Part shown: piece after piece, positions 35,163-45,746 of the stretch
Position numbering within the stretch: position 1 is the stretch's first letter
Layout of the letters: each line of letters opens with the position of its first letter
Assembly (NCBI RefSeq): GCF_000760695.4
Contig: NZ_JHEG04000001.1
Coordinates: 8,035,123 to 8,099,122, forward strand
Length of the DNA: 64,000 nt
Source: Tolypothrix bouteillei VB521301
Lineage (GTDB): Bacteria; Cyanobacteriota; Cyanobacteriia; Cyanobacteriales; Nostocaceae
Reading direction: 5' to 3'
Notes under the pieces: model-generated
What the model was told of the DNA's origin: nothing
Seen by the model: only the letters and a program-made list of their open reading frames with translations
The model's database searches: none
Position numbers and translations under genes: made by a program

Positions 35163-35647
35163 TGATTCAAAACAATATATCGAGATCGCTTATAGACAAA
35201 ACCAATTTAGCATCGTCAAAGCTACACACAAATTATGAAGTATTTTTTTTAACATTTTCTTTCTGGATGAGTAATAAGGCTATTTTAGGTGCGGTTGTAC
35301 CTAAAAGGTTCAATGATAAGCAGCTAAACCCTTCAAATAGACTTACAAAGGACGTCCATTGGTGACATACATTATCGGAAGATTTCCGTCGCGCTGTACT
35401 AGTGCTTGTCGATCTGAAAATTGCTGTAAGCTTAACCGTATACTGTACTATATATTTTTTATCAAATTTGTATCTTTATTCTACAGACGAGAACAGTTAT
35501 AAAGAAAGTACTGCTGTACGATATCGTGATTCACTAGTTACAGTGGTAGAGAAGTGGCAGTGTGGCTCTTGGCAAACTTCTTCTGTCAGCAGCAACCGTG
35601 CCATAAATATGTCCATTTAGTAAATTAACAGTCATTTTGTATCGCTT
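35163..35647. other. Spacer, nothing recognised
   Basis: This AT-rich 485-base gap lies between divergently transcribed genes. No hairpin, operator or credible small gene was seen. It probably contains the promoters of the S1-domain gene and avtA. Confidence 0.5.
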
Positions 35648-36928
35648 ATGAACCCTGCCCTGACTCAATTCGGCGTCAATATGTCCAAACTAACTGGCGT
35701 TAGAGCCATTATGAAGGACATTATCGAAACTTTACAATCTAGTACGGGGCAGTTGATAAATTTGAGTGCTGGCAATCCTTTGATTTTGCCGCAAGTTGAG
35801 CAGTTATGGCGAGATTGTACTGCACAATTGCTCTCTAGCCCCGATTATGGCGAGGTTGTTTGCCGCTACGGATCGAGTCAGGGCTATGCACCATTGATTG
35901 AGGCTGTTGTCAATGATTTTAATCACCGCTTTGGGCTAAAGTTGAGCGATCGCAACATCTTGATTACCCCAGGGAGTCAAAGTCTTTACTTCTATGCTGC
36001 TAATGCTTTTGGCGGCTACACCACTAGTGGAGAACTGAAAAAAATTGTTTTACCTTTAAGTCCGGACTACACGGGTTATGGTGGCGTCACGCTGGTACCA
36101 GACTCACTCATTGCTTACAAGCCAACACTAGATATAAACGCAGGGGCGCATCAGTTTAAATACCGCCCGGACTTTAGCAACTTGTCGATTACAGAACAAA
36201 CAGGTTGTATCATTTTCTCTCGTCCCTGTAATCCCACAGGTAATGTCTTGACTGATGATGAGGTGAAGAAAATTGCTGCCCTCGCTGCGCCTTATGATGT
36301 GCCAGTGTTTATTGACTCAGCATACGGTCCTCCTTTCCCAGCATTAAACTTCACTGAATTGACGCCGATTTTTGGGGATAACATTGTTCACTGCATGAGT
36401 TTATCGAAAGCAGGGTTACCAGGAGAACGTGTTGGGATTGCTATCGGTGATGAAAAAATTATTCAAGTTTTGGAATGCTTCCAAACCAATGCCTGTCTCC
36501 ATGCATCAAGGTACGGACAGGCAATTGCTGCGATCGCCATTAACTCTGGTGCGCTAGCAGGAATTTCTACTTCTGTGATTCGTCCCTTTTACCAAAACAA
36601 GTTTACTGTTTTGGAAAGTACTTTGAACAAGTTTATGCCCGAACATTTACCTTGGTTCCTCCATCGAGGGGAAGGGGCGATATTTGCTTGGTTGTGGTTG
36701 CAAGATTTACCCATGACAGATTGGGAATTGTATCAAGAACTGAAAAAGGTGGGTGTTATAGTTGTACCTGGAAGTACCTTTTTCCCCGGCTTGCAGGAGG
36801 AATGGGTACACAAGCAACAGTGTGTACGCATTAGCTTGACTGGTAGCAATGAGGAAATTGCGACTGGTATGGAGCGTTTGGCAAAGGTTGTACAACAGAT
36901 TTATCAGACATCCGCTGTGAGTGTTTGA
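35648..36928 (+). CDS. avtA: Valine-pyruvate aminotransferase
   Basis: This 426-residue PLP enzyme of fold type I interconverts valine plus pyruvate with 2-oxoisovalerate plus alanine. Features: LINLSAGNPLILPQVEQLW, TPGSQSLYFYAANAF, SRPCNPTGNVLTDDEV (PLP-contacting Asn), FIDSAYGPPFP (Asp and Tyr), and the Schiff-base lysine in MSLSKAGLPGERVG with the phosphate-binding Arg. C-terminal RISLTGSNEEI holds the carboxylate-binding Arg. Its TGA stop is immediately followed by the ATG of rimM, so the two are co-translated; the metabolic reason is not obvious. Confidence 0.92.
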   Translation: MNPALTQFGVNMSKLTGVRAIMKDIIETLQSSTGQLINLSAGNPLILPQVEQLWRDCTAQLLSSPDYGEVVCRYGSSQGYAPLIEAVVNDFNHRFGLKLSDRNILITPGSQSLYFYAANAFGGYTTSGELKKIVLPLSPDYTGYGGVTLVPDSLIAYKPTLDINAGAHQFKYRPDFSNLSITEQTGCIIFSRPCNPTGNVLTDDEVKKIAALAAPYDVPVFIDSAYGPPFPALNFTELTPIFGDNIVHCMSLSKAGLPGERVGIAIGDEKIIQVLECFQTNACLHASRYGQAIAAIAINSGALAGISTSVIRPFYQNKFTVLESTLNKFMPEHLPWFLHRGEGAIFAWLWLQDLPMTDWELYQELKKVGVIVVPGSTFFPGLQEEWVHKQQCVRISLTGSNEEIATGMERLAKVVQQIYQTSAVSV

Positions 36929-37663
36929 ATGAACTACGAAGACGCGAAGAGCGCAAAAAAGGACATGAAGCAGAAGGGGAGACGGGGACAAGGAGGTAAG
37001 GGAACCGGAGGACAAGGGGACAAGAGGACAAGGGGACAATCTACTTCTCCCTCATCCCCTTCTCTCCCCATCCCCCCCTCTCCCCATCCCCCCCTCTCCC
37101 CATCTCCCCCTCAATTCCCTGATGGTTGGATAGAGATTGGTACAATTGTTGCTGCCCAGGGCTTGCATGGTGAAGTTCGCGTGTTATCGAACTCGGATTT
37201 TCCAGAACGATTTGAGGTTCCTGGAAAACGCTGGTTGTGGTGTCCGGCGCAAATGGAACCCCAACCCATTGAGTTACTGGCGGGGCGCAATGTCGAAGGG
37301 AAAAATTTGTATATTGTTAAGTTATCTGGGGTTGGGGATCGCAATCGGGCTGAGGAGTTGCGGGGTTATAAGTTACTGGTGTTGGAGAGCGATCGCCCCC
37401 AATTGGGGGAAGATGAGTATCATGTCTTGGATTTGATTGGTTTGTCAGTCTATATCCAAGAATCTGGAGAGTTTGTAGGAACGATTGTAGATTTGCTTTC
37501 TGCAGGGCATGACCTGATAGAGGTACGGCTGGATTCTTCAAGGGATAAGGCACAAAGAACTGTTTTGATTCCTTTTGTCACGGCAATTGTGCCTATTGTG
37601 GATTTAGAAGGTGGTCGTGTTGAGATTACTCCGCCATCAGGATTGCTGGAAATTTACAGTTAG
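36929..37663 (+). CDS. rimM: 16S rRNA processing protein RimM with repeat-derived N-terminal extension
   Basis: The 244-residue RimM assists 30S subunit maturation by binding ribosomal protein S19. The core begins at WIEIGTIVAAQGLHGEVRVL (residue 67) and continues through RNRAEELRGYKLLVLESD, the PRC-barrel YHVLDLIGLSVY, GTIVDLLSAGHDLIEVRL and VLIPFVTAIVPIVDLEGGRV. The first 64 residues are low-complexity: a Gly/Lys/Arg part (KGRRGQGGKGTGGQGDKR) then Ser/Pro (SLPIPPSPHPPLSPSPP), encoded by GGGGACAAG-like and TCTCCCCATCC-like spacer repeats. No in-frame start lies nearer the core, so the extension is apparently translated. ATG directly abuts the avtA stop. Confidence 0.92.
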   Translation: MNYEDAKSAKKDMKQKGRRGQGGKGTGGQGDKRTRGQSTSPSSPSLPIPPSPHPPLSPSPPQFPDGWIEIGTIVAAQGLHGEVRVLSNSDFPERFEVPGKRWLWCPAQMEPQPIELLAGRNVEGKNLYIVKLSGVGDRNRAEELRGYKLLVLESDRPQLGEDEYHVLDLIGLSVYIQESGEFVGTIVDLLSAGHDLIEVRLDSSRDKAQRTVLIPFVTAIVPIVDLEGGRVEITPPSGLLEIYS

Positions 37664-38512
37664 TTTGGAGCGGACAGTTTTCCTGAGTATTTACAATGCT
37701 TATTTTAGTCAAAATTATCTGACTTTAGGCAACAAATACACAGTTTCTTTGAGATAATTGTTTAAAACGGATGTTAGCATATATAAATGGATATAATCAT
37801 CAAAAAATTTGATGAAAACTATCGATACGTGTCATTAGTTTTAATAGGTTTGGAGTTGGGCTGAAAGCACCGTAAAAATCACTTACAACTCAACAAATTT
37901 AGCAACAATAATGACATGAACGACTAGTGGTACGTTTCATAATTTGCCCCGATCCCCGACTTCTATAAGAAATCAGCGATCTAGCAGCTTATTAATTACT
38001 TTTATTAGAGTAAAAATTTTTATTTTTTGCAATCTATTTATAATGAGATCTTTTTATAAGAAAAATTTATTTAATCCAATTACCCTATTTCTTAATCGAG
38101 ATTTAATCTAACCCAAGGCAGTACTGGAGAACCCATGTGTTAAACCTCTATCAAAAGGCAGAACGAAGTGGGAAAAATAAGATTTTGACAATTAAAAAAT
38201 TAATGATGATTTTAAGGTGAAATAAAATATTTGTTACAAAACTAGCAAGAATGGACTTCATTTGTTAGCCTTTCACAAGAAGTAATTAAACCTAGTTTAT
38301 ATGGTTTTGTTGCTATGTAAAAAATAACCCACTCAGTCTGATGGCTTCCCCAAAAGGAGATACTACATCAGACATACCTACCTTACTTAGGTCAGGTTCG
38401 TATAACCGCAAGTTTTATAGTATTGTGTCATCGGTATGATGATCCCTATATCGGTGGCAAATAAACTTACACGTGGGAATCTGCAAACATCCTTTTGTGA
38501 AGGAGTTTTCAT
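37664..38512. other. Long AT-rich leader upstream of phosphoketolase
   Basis: An 849-base gap with no supportable gene on either strand. It contains many A/T runs, and GAAGGAG (38499-38505) serves as Shine-Dalgarno for xfp. The length suggests a long 5' untranslated region or distant promoter for the carbon-metabolism cluster. Confidence 0.5.
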
Positions 38513-40894
38513 ATGACTTTAGCGAGCCGTCCGCAGACAAAGCCGTTATCAGATGACGAACTGCAGAAGATGAACGCCTATTGGCGTGCAGCGAATTATC
38601 TCTCGGTGGGACAAATCTATTTGCTGGACAATCCACTGCTGAAAGAACCACTGAAAGTAGAACATATCAAACCCAGACTTTTGGGACACTGGGGAACAAC
38701 TCCCGGTCTGAACTTTATCTACGTTCACCTCAACCGGATTATTAAAAAGTACGATCTGGACATGATTTACATCGCAGGTCCCGGTCATGGCGGTCCTGGA
38801 ATAGTTGCGAATACTTATTTAGAAGGGACTTACAGCAAGTATTACCCCAATGTATCTCAAGATGCTGAGGGAATAAAAAAACTTTTCAAACAGTTCTCCT
38901 TCCCCGGCGGGATCGGTAGCCACTGTACGCCGGAAGTTCCCGGTTCTATTCATGAAGGCGGTGAATTGGGTTATTCCCTCGTTCACGCTTATGGTGCTGC
39001 TTTTGATAACCCGGACCTCATCGTTGCGTGTGTGATTGGGGATGGCGAAGCCGAAACTGCAGCCCTATCTGCAAGTTGGCACTCCAACAAGTTTCTTAAC
39101 CCCGTCCGTGATGGTGCGGTCATTCCAATTCTTCACCTCAATGGTTATAAAATTGCTAACCCAACAGTGCTATCACGCTTGAGCCACAAAGAGTTAGAAA
39201 GCCTATTTATAGGTTATGGCTACAAGCCTTACTTTGTGGAAGGTTCCGATCCCGAAACCATGCACCAGTTGATGGCAGCTACTTTAGAAACCATCACTCA
39301 CGAAATTAAAGAAATTCAGGAAGATGTTCGGAATAATGGCTTCTCCCAACGCCCGCAATGGCCCATGATTGTTTTGAGAAGCCCCAAAGGGTGGACGGGT
39401 CCCAAGGAAGTTGACGGTAAGAAGACAGAAGATTACTGGCGATCGCACCAAGTTCCTTTTGGCGAGTTACAAGGCAATCCAGATCACTTGCGACTCTTAG
39501 AAGAGTGGTTGAGAAGTTACAAACCAGAAGAACTTTTTGATGAAAATGGTACACCGATCGCAGAACTGTTAGAATTACCTCCCAAAGGACACCGACGCAT
39601 GAGCGATAACCCTCACGCTAATGGTGGTCTTTTACTGCGCGATTTGAAAATGCCTGACTTCCGCGATTATGCGATCGATGTTACCGAAGTTGGCAGAACA
39701 ATTGGTGAAGCCACAAAGGTATCTGGAAAGTTTTTGCGAGATGTGATGAAACGCAACTTAGATAGCGCTAACTTCCGCATCTTTGGTCCTGACGAAACCA
39801 AATCAAATCGCTTAGATGCTATTTTTGAAGTGACAGACCGGACTTGGCTAGCTGAGAAGTATCCCTATGATGATGCCCTATCACCCGATGGTAGAATCAT
39901 GGAGATTCTGAGCGAAACAACGTGTCAGGGTTGGTTGGAAGGATACCTTTTGACGGGTCGCCACGGGTTCTTCTCCTGCTACGAGGCGTTTATCCATATC
40001 GTAGACTCCATGTTTAACCAGCACGCCAAGTGGCTTGACACCTGCCATCATATTCCTTGGCGCAGACCAATTGCTTCTCTCAATTACCTGCTCACATCTC
40101 ACGTTTGGCGTCAAGACCATAACGGTTTCTCTCACCAAGACCCCGGTTTTCTTGACCTAGTGGTCAACAAGAAAGCAAATGTAATTCGGATATATTTACC
40201 ACCTGATGCCAATTGCTTGTTGTCTGTAACCGACCATTGCTTGCGAAGCCGCAACTATATCAACGTCATCGTCGCTGGAAAACAACCCGCATTGCAATAC
40301 CTTCCCATGGATGCGGCGATCAAACACTGCACCAAAGGCTTAAGTATTTGGGATTGGGCAAGTAACGACCAAGGTGGAGAACCAGACGTAGTGATGGCGT
40401 GTGCGGGAGATATTCCTACACTAGAAACCTTAGCAGCTGTAGACATTCTGCGGCAAAACTTCCCCGATCTCAAGGTACGGGTAGTGAACGTTGTAGATTT
40501 AATGAAACTCCAGCCCGCAAGCGAACATCCCCACGGACTTAGCGACGCTGACTTTGACAGCATTTTCACAACTGACAAACCAATTATCTTTGCCTTCCAC
40601 GGTTATCCTTGGTTGATTCACCGTTTAAGCTACCGTCGCCAGAACCATGCAAACCTCCACGTAAGGGGTTACAAGGAAGAAGGAACAACAACTACACCTT
40701 TTGACATGGTAGTCCTCAACGATTTAGACCGCTTCCACCTAGCTATGGACGCCATTAATCGCGTACCACAACTGGGATACAAAGCAGCTTACGTGAAGCA
40801 GGCACTGCAAGACAAGCTCATTGAGCACAAACACTACATTCACAAGTACGGCGAAGATATGCCAGAAATTCGTGAATGGAAGTGGCCGTACTAG
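38513..40894 (+). CDS. xfp: Phosphoketolase (xylulose-5-phosphate/fructose-6-phosphate)
   Basis: This 793-residue thiamine-diphosphate enzyme cleaves xylulose 5-phosphate (or fructose 6-phosphate) with phosphate to acetyl phosphate plus glyceraldehyde 3-phosphate (or erythrose 4-phosphate). Diagnostic segments: [59 protein letters not shown], the ThDP/Mg motif [20 protein letters not shown] and [12 protein letters not shown] with the catalytic Glu/His neighbourhood. Full length for the family. A good Shine-Dalgarno (GAAGGAG) precedes ATG. Its acetyl phosphate feeds ackA downstream, and its GAP product feeds gap1. Confidence 0.97.
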   Translation: MTLASRPQTKPLSDDELQKMNAYWRAANYLSVGQIYLLDNPLLKEPLKVEHIKPRLLGHWGTTPGLNFIYVHLNRIIKKYDLDMIYIAGPGHGGPGIVANTYLEGTYSKYYPNVSQDAEGIKKLFKQFSFPGGIGSHCTPEVPGSIHEGGELGYSLVHAYGAAFDNPDLIVACVIGDGEAETAALSASWHSNKFLNPVRDGAVIPILHLNGYKIANPTVLSRLSHKELESLFIGYGYKPYFVEGSDPETMHQLMAATLETITHEIKEIQEDVRNNGFSQRPQWPMIVLRSPKGWTGPKEVDGKKTEDYWRSHQVPFGELQGNPDHLRLLEEWLRSYKPEELFDENGTPIAELLELPPKGHRRMSDNPHANGGLLLRDLKMPDFRDYAIDVTEVGRTIGEATKVSGKFLRDVMKRNLDSANFRIFGPDETKSNRLDAIFEVTDRTWLAEKYPYDDALSPDGRIMEILSETTCQGWLEGYLLTGRHGFFSCYEAFIHIVDSMFNQHAKWLDTCHHIPWRRPIASLNYLLTSHVWRQDHNGFSHQDPGFLDLVVNKKANVIRIYLPPDANCLLSVTDHCLRSRNYINVIVAGKQPALQYLPMDAAIKHCTKGLSIWDWASNDQGGEPDVVMACAGDIPTLETLAAVDILRQNFPDLKVRVVNVVDLMKLQPASEHPHGLSDADFDSIFTTDKPIIFAFHGYPWLIHRLSYRRQNHANLHVRGYKEEGTTTTPFDMVVLNDLDRFHLAMDAINRVPQLGYKAAYVKQALQDKLIEHKHYIHKYGEDMPEIREWKWPY

Positions 40895-40954
40895 AGGAAT
40901 TTGTTAGTGGTTGGTGGTTTTTTTAACAACTAGCCATTAACGACTAACAACTAA

Positions 40955-42148
<1,194 letters not shown>

Positions 42149-42155
42149 CAAGCCA

Positions 42156-42195
42156 CAGCTATCAGTTATCACCCTTGCTGGATAACTGATAGCTG
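42156..42195 (+). terminator. Terminator after gap1
   Basis: CAGCTATCAGTTATC and GATAACTGATAGCTG are perfect 15-bp arms around a 10-base loop, eight bases past the gap1 stop. It is a strong hairpin with a short TTT tail. Confidence 0.7.
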
Positions 42196-42483
42196 TTTGC
42201 AATTCTATGAATTTTACAAATATTTACATACTTAGCTGTATAAAACAAGTTCGGAAACCTGAAATTGAACCTACAATGTAGGCGGTTATTAAAGATGAGG
42301 ATACATAGAATAATATTTTTGGCAAGAGTAATATTACTTGATTGATTTAATGTCAAAAATTTGCATTAATTTAGTCAGTACTGAAGTTGATTTCTCTCAA
42401 CCTTATATTTTCTCTTGAACAGAGGTCTTCAAGAAAGGTTTCTCCCCTAAAAAAATAGGGGATGAGGACAACAGAGAATTTTT

Positions 42484-43944
42484 ATGGCTGGAATTCAAAA
42501 ATACTTTATTATGCGAAGAACCAAAATTATTTGTACTGTCGGACCTGCTACATCTACACCAGAAAGACTCCAATCTTTGGTGGATGCAGGTATGAATGTG
42601 GCAAGACTAAACTTCTCTCATGGAGAACACGCCTTTCACGGTCAAACCATCAAATATCTCAGGCAAATTAGTAGTGCAACACAGAAGCCTCTTGCTCTCA
42701 TGCAAGATTTGTGCGGTCCCAAAATTCGTTTGGGAGTTTTACCACAAGAAGGGATTACTGTAGAGGCGGGTCAAGAAGTAACTTTTGTGCTGCAAAAAGA
42801 AGGCAAAAGTGCTGACGAAATCCCCCTACCATTGCCAACTCTGTTTGCAATGGTTCGACGCGGCGAACCAATTCTCATTAATGATGGTCGCATCAAAGTG
42901 ATTGTTTGCGATCGCGATGCGGATCGGATTCGAGCACAGGTCATCATTGGCGGTTTGATATCCAGTAACAAAGGCGTAAACTTACCAGAAACGCGTTTAC
43001 CTGTAACCTCCATTACAGAAAAAGACTTAAGCGATTTGCGTTTTGGGATTCAATTAGGTGTAGATTTAGTGGCAGTATCCTTTGTGCGATCGCCCCAAGA
43101 CTTAGAACCAGCACAAAGGATGATTGAAGGAGCAAATGCAAATATTCGCATCATTGCCAAAATTGAAAGACGAGAAGCAGTAGAGAATATTGATGAAATT
43201 ATAGAAGTCGCTGACGGAATTATGGTAGCTCGTGGCGATCTCGGAGTAGAAATGCCCATCGAGCAAGTACCCCTAATTCAAAAAGATATTATTCTCCGAT
43301 GTAACCGTGCGGGTAAACCCGTCATTACCGCCACACAAATGTTGGAATCGATGATTAGCGCCCCCGATCCCACCCGTGCAGAAGTCACCGATGTTGCCAA
43401 CTCAATTTTAGATGGGACTGATGCAGTCATGCTGTCAGGAGAAACTGCTGTAGGACAATACCCGGTAGCAGCCGTCAAAATGATGCACAGTGTTGCTGTA
43501 AGAACGGAAAATTCTCTCAAAGAAGGAGCACGTCAAGCCTTATGGAATTACGATGCGGGAAGTTTGAGTGTTACTGAATCTTTAGCCGAAGCCGTTTGTC
43601 GCATCGCCTATGAAACAGGTGCTAAAGCAATTGTTTGTCACTCTTCAAGTGGCAATACAGCAAGGCTCATTTCTAAATACCGTCCAACAACTCCAATTCT
43701 TGCTCTGACCCCTTGCGACACCCCTTACCGTCAGCTAGCACTTTCTTGGGGTATAGAACCTTTACTCATCCAATCCGTTTATACCGCCGAAGAGATGTTG
43801 ATAAATGTGGAAAAAACTCTTTTAGAGACGGAGCTGATTCAACAAGGGGATAGAGTCGTCATTACCTCAGGCGTACCCATTGGTAAGTCAGGAACTACAA
43901 GCTTAGTGAAAGTGCATACCATAGGACAGCCTATTTCAGCTTAA
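42484..43944 (+). CDS. pyk: Pyruvate kinase
   Basis: The enzyme has 486 residues (or 477 if starting at the internal Met of MRRTKIICTVGPAT). It converts PEP and ADP to pyruvate and ATP. Barrel motifs are RTKIICTVGPATST, VARLNFSHGEH, LMQDLCGPKIRLG, the K/E/D metal site IIAKIERREAVENIDEII then VARGDLGVEMPIEQVP, and the TATQMLESMISAPDPTRAEV active-site helix. The C-terminal allosteric domain is complete (CHSSSGNTARLISKYRPTTP), ending in SGTTSLVKVHTIG. A small hairpin CCCCTA/TAGGGG lies in the leader at 42444-42461. Same direction as xfp and gap1. Confidence 0.96.
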   Translation: MAGIQKYFIMRRTKIICTVGPATSTPERLQSLVDAGMNVARLNFSHGEHAFHGQTIKYLRQISSATQKPLALMQDLCGPKIRLGVLPQEGITVEAGQEVTFVLQKEGKSADEIPLPLPTLFAMVRRGEPILINDGRIKVIVCDRDADRIRAQVIIGGLISSNKGVNLPETRLPVTSITEKDLSDLRFGIQLGVDLVAVSFVRSPQDLEPAQRMIEGANANIRIIAKIERREAVENIDEIIEVADGIMVARGDLGVEMPIEQVPLIQKDIILRCNRAGKPVITATQMLESMISAPDPTRAEVTDVANSILDGTDAVMLSGETAVGQYPVAAVKMMHSVAVRTENSLKEGARQALWNYDAGSLSVTESLAEAVCRIAYETGAKAIVCHSSSGNTARLISKYRPTTPILALTPCDTPYRQLALSWGIEPLLIQSVYTAEEMLINVEKTLLETELIQQGDRVVITSGVPIGKSGTTSLVKVHTIGQPISA

Positions 43945-44093
43945 GCAGCTATCATTTGCGTACAGCATAACGGATGAAAAAAGGATTGGCGATTGATTTC
44001 CCAGTTACCAATCTCCAGTCCCCAGTCGCTGATTAAAGAAAGTCAAAAATGTAGAAGAACAATTGGTTCGTTGACCGCGATTAGAAATCGCCG

Positions 44094-44364
44094 CTACACA
44101 AACGAAGTCCCTCCCTTGTATCTCAGGAGCGGAGACGCTATGTGCAAGGCAGACGCTCTCGTCGCTATCGCGACACGCTTCGCGATGCCTTTGGGCTATA
44201 CCCGCCAGAGCTATACGCCAGTTCCCAGGGCGTGGGAAACCCGCCTACTTTCTCTGGACTCACCACCTAATGGGACTTAAATATGAACTCCGCCGATGCG
44301 GACTTGGTTTGTATAGCTTCAGAATAGAATTCTGAAGGCAATTGGCACTCTTTGGGATGCTCCC
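44094..44364. repeat. Composite dispersed repeat between pyk and the toxin-antitoxin pair
   Basis: CTACACAAACGAAGTCC (44094-44110) and GGACTTGGTTTGTATAG (44300-44316) are imperfect inverted ends of about 220 bases. The body has TATCTCAGGAGCGGAGACGC and CGCCAGTTCCCAGGGCGTGG-type modules, both found inverted at 63325-63404. Next to the right end is TCTGAAGGCAATTGGCACTC (44331-44364), which recurs directly at 63534-63567. The open reading frame crossing it is a by-product. Confidence 0.75.
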
Positions 44365-44438
44365 GTCTTTATGTATTTAGAGCGCTAAAGGCAATTTTAA
44401 TGTTAAACTGAATTTTAGTATTAAAAAAATAATGTAAG

Positions 44439-44702
44439 ATGTCTAAATCAATTAGCATTACTGACTCAAGAAATGAACTTCTTCAATTACCCGAACAGTT
44501 AGGTAATGAACCTGTAATAGTTACTAATCAAGGTTTGCCAGTTATGGTAGCTATTAGCTATGAGCAATATATTTCTATGTTAGAAACTATGGAAATTTTA
44601 TCCGATCCAGAATTTAAAGAACAATTAATAGCTGGAATTCAAGAAGACCGAGAAGGTCAAAGGGTAAGTTGGGCAGAAGCCATGAAAGAATTAGAATGGT
44701 AA
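44439..44702 (+). CDS. Antitoxin, Phd/YefM family
   Basis: This 87-residue protein has the Phd/YefM DNA-binding N-terminus (ISITDSRNELLQLPEQLGNE), then PVIVTNQGLPVMVAISYEQY, where the strand motif 'vitrhGkpvavl' of the family is evident. The acidic C-terminal helix (FKEQLIAGIQEDREG, WAEAMKELEW) is expected to wrap the toxin. The toxin gene starts directly after its TAA. Autoregulation by the complex is typical for the family. Confidence 0.85.
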   Translation: MSKSISITDSRNELLQLPEQLGNEPVIVTNQGLPVMVAISYEQYISMLETMEILSDPEFKEQLIAGIQEDREGQRVSWAEAMKELEW

Positions 44703-45014
44703 ATGATGGAATATGAAATTGAGTTTATTCCTTTAGCTATTGAATTACTGAAAAAGGTTAAAGACCAAAGAGAACAAAAAGCACTCCGTCAAAAAATTGA
44801 AAAACTGAAAATAGAACCAGAAAAACAGGGTAAAGCTCTTACAGGTCAGTTTCAAGGCTATCGTAGTGTAAGGGCAGTTGGTCAACGCTATCGTATTGTT
44901 TATCGTGTCGATCGAAATAGAATTATTGTTGTAATTGTAGGTGTTGGAATGCGTCGGGAAGGTGAGAGACAGGATATTTATGCTATTTTAGAAAATGAGT
45001 TAGACGAAGAATAA
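44703..45014 (+). CDS. Toxin, RelE/ParE family
   Basis: The 103-residue RelE/ParE-fold protein reads YEIEFIPLAIELLKKVKDQR, KIEPEKQGKALTGQFQGYRS, then VRAVGQRYRIVYRVDRNRII and VVIVGVGMRREG. This is the canonical RelE order of helices and the R..YRI.Y sheet. It probably cleaves mRNA on the ribosome or poisons gyrase; the C-terminal R/Y set (GMRREGERQDIY) favours a RelE-type nuclease. ATG immediately follows the antitoxin stop. Confidence 0.85.
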   Translation: MMEYEIEFIPLAIELLKKVKDQREQKALRQKIEKLKIEPEKQGKALTGQFQGYRSVRAVGQRYRIVYRVDRNRIIVVIVGVGMRREGERQDIYAILENELDEE

Positions 45015-45328
45015 AGAGATTATTTCACACCCCTTTAATTTTACTCCTGATTTCACACCTATCTTTGACTGGAGTTCCCAGGAGCTTTTGATTTCTCTCC
45101 TCTTCCCTCTATGTACTCTTGGAAGTACTACGTTAAATAATTACATACGTAGAGAGAGTACCAAAGGTTATATTATCAGAATTGGAATGACATTAACCAC
45201 CTTAGCAGGGCTAAGAATGCCTAAGGCGGCTCCTCTCAACGCTCATAAAGACTCGTAGGAGGGTGGTTTCCCTACACGTAGTTCAAAAACCAAATCAGAT
45301 TCCGGGATAATTCCAAACTGGGCTATTG

Positions 45329-45472
45329 ATGACAGATATTGTGCTCTACCTTACAGTATTTGGGCTCGCCGGCTTGTCTTTTCTATTTGCGGTAAGCAGT
45401 TACGAGCAACAAAATCTTAAAAAAAACAAACAAAATGGGGATTTCCAAACAATACTATTGACCATTGACTAA
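45329..45472 (+). CDS. Possible single-pass small membrane protein (47 aa)
   Basis: ATG 45329 to TAA 45472 encodes one strongly hydrophobic helix (DIVLYLTVFGLAGLSFLFAV) followed by a polar, Lys/Asn-rich tail. The layout resembles small membrane subunits common in cyanobacteria, but I do not recognise it. The Shine-Dalgarno is poor (CTGGG about 10 bases upstream). Confidence 0.35.
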   Translation: MTDIVLYLTVFGLAGLSFLFAVSSYEQQNLKKNKQNGDFQTILLTID

Positions 45473-45663
45473 GAACTATCTAATTTTTGAGGTTTGTATC
45501 TTAAGTTAATTCAAGCTATTGCGGAAGTTTATAGATTTGAGATGAAGTTCCAATTGCCAACAAGTTTGATAGAGATTGAGAACGATGTCACCTGTTCTCA
45601 GTGCAATCTAAGATGGTAAGAGGTGGATAGGTACTGTTAAGACGAGTAACGTTGTTTTTGTGC

Positions 45664-45726
45664 AATAAGCCGTGTACGGCTCGCGCCAAGGGCGATAGCC
45701 GGGTACGGCTTGCGCCGAAGCGATCG
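45664..45726 (+). repeat. Two degenerate 30-bp repeat units in the tal leader
   Basis: ATAAGCCGTGTACGGCTCGC plus GCCAAGGGC, then GATAGCCGGGTACGGCTTGC plus GCCGAAGCGATCGC. They are copies of the unit found in frame in the kinase and carotenoid oxygenase genes. Their end is 20 bases before the tal ATG and just upstream of its Shine-Dalgarno. Confidence 0.75.
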
Positions 45727-45746
45727 CAAACCTAATAGGAGGATAT

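Larger units (their letters stand above)
45015..45746. other. Spacer with structured segment, small frame and repeats before tal
   Basis: This 732-base gap contains a possible folded segment near 45199-45273, with AACCACC and GGTGGTT at the ends and small hairpins such as TTAGC/GCTAA inside. It also holds a 47-codon frame (listed separately), two 30-bp repeat copies and the tal Shine-Dalgarno AGGAGG (45737-45742). Confidence 0.45.

Noticed and set aside
43993..44280. Plus-strand frame of 95 codons after pyk
   Set aside because: It lies almost entirely in the composite dispersed repeat shared with 63 kb.
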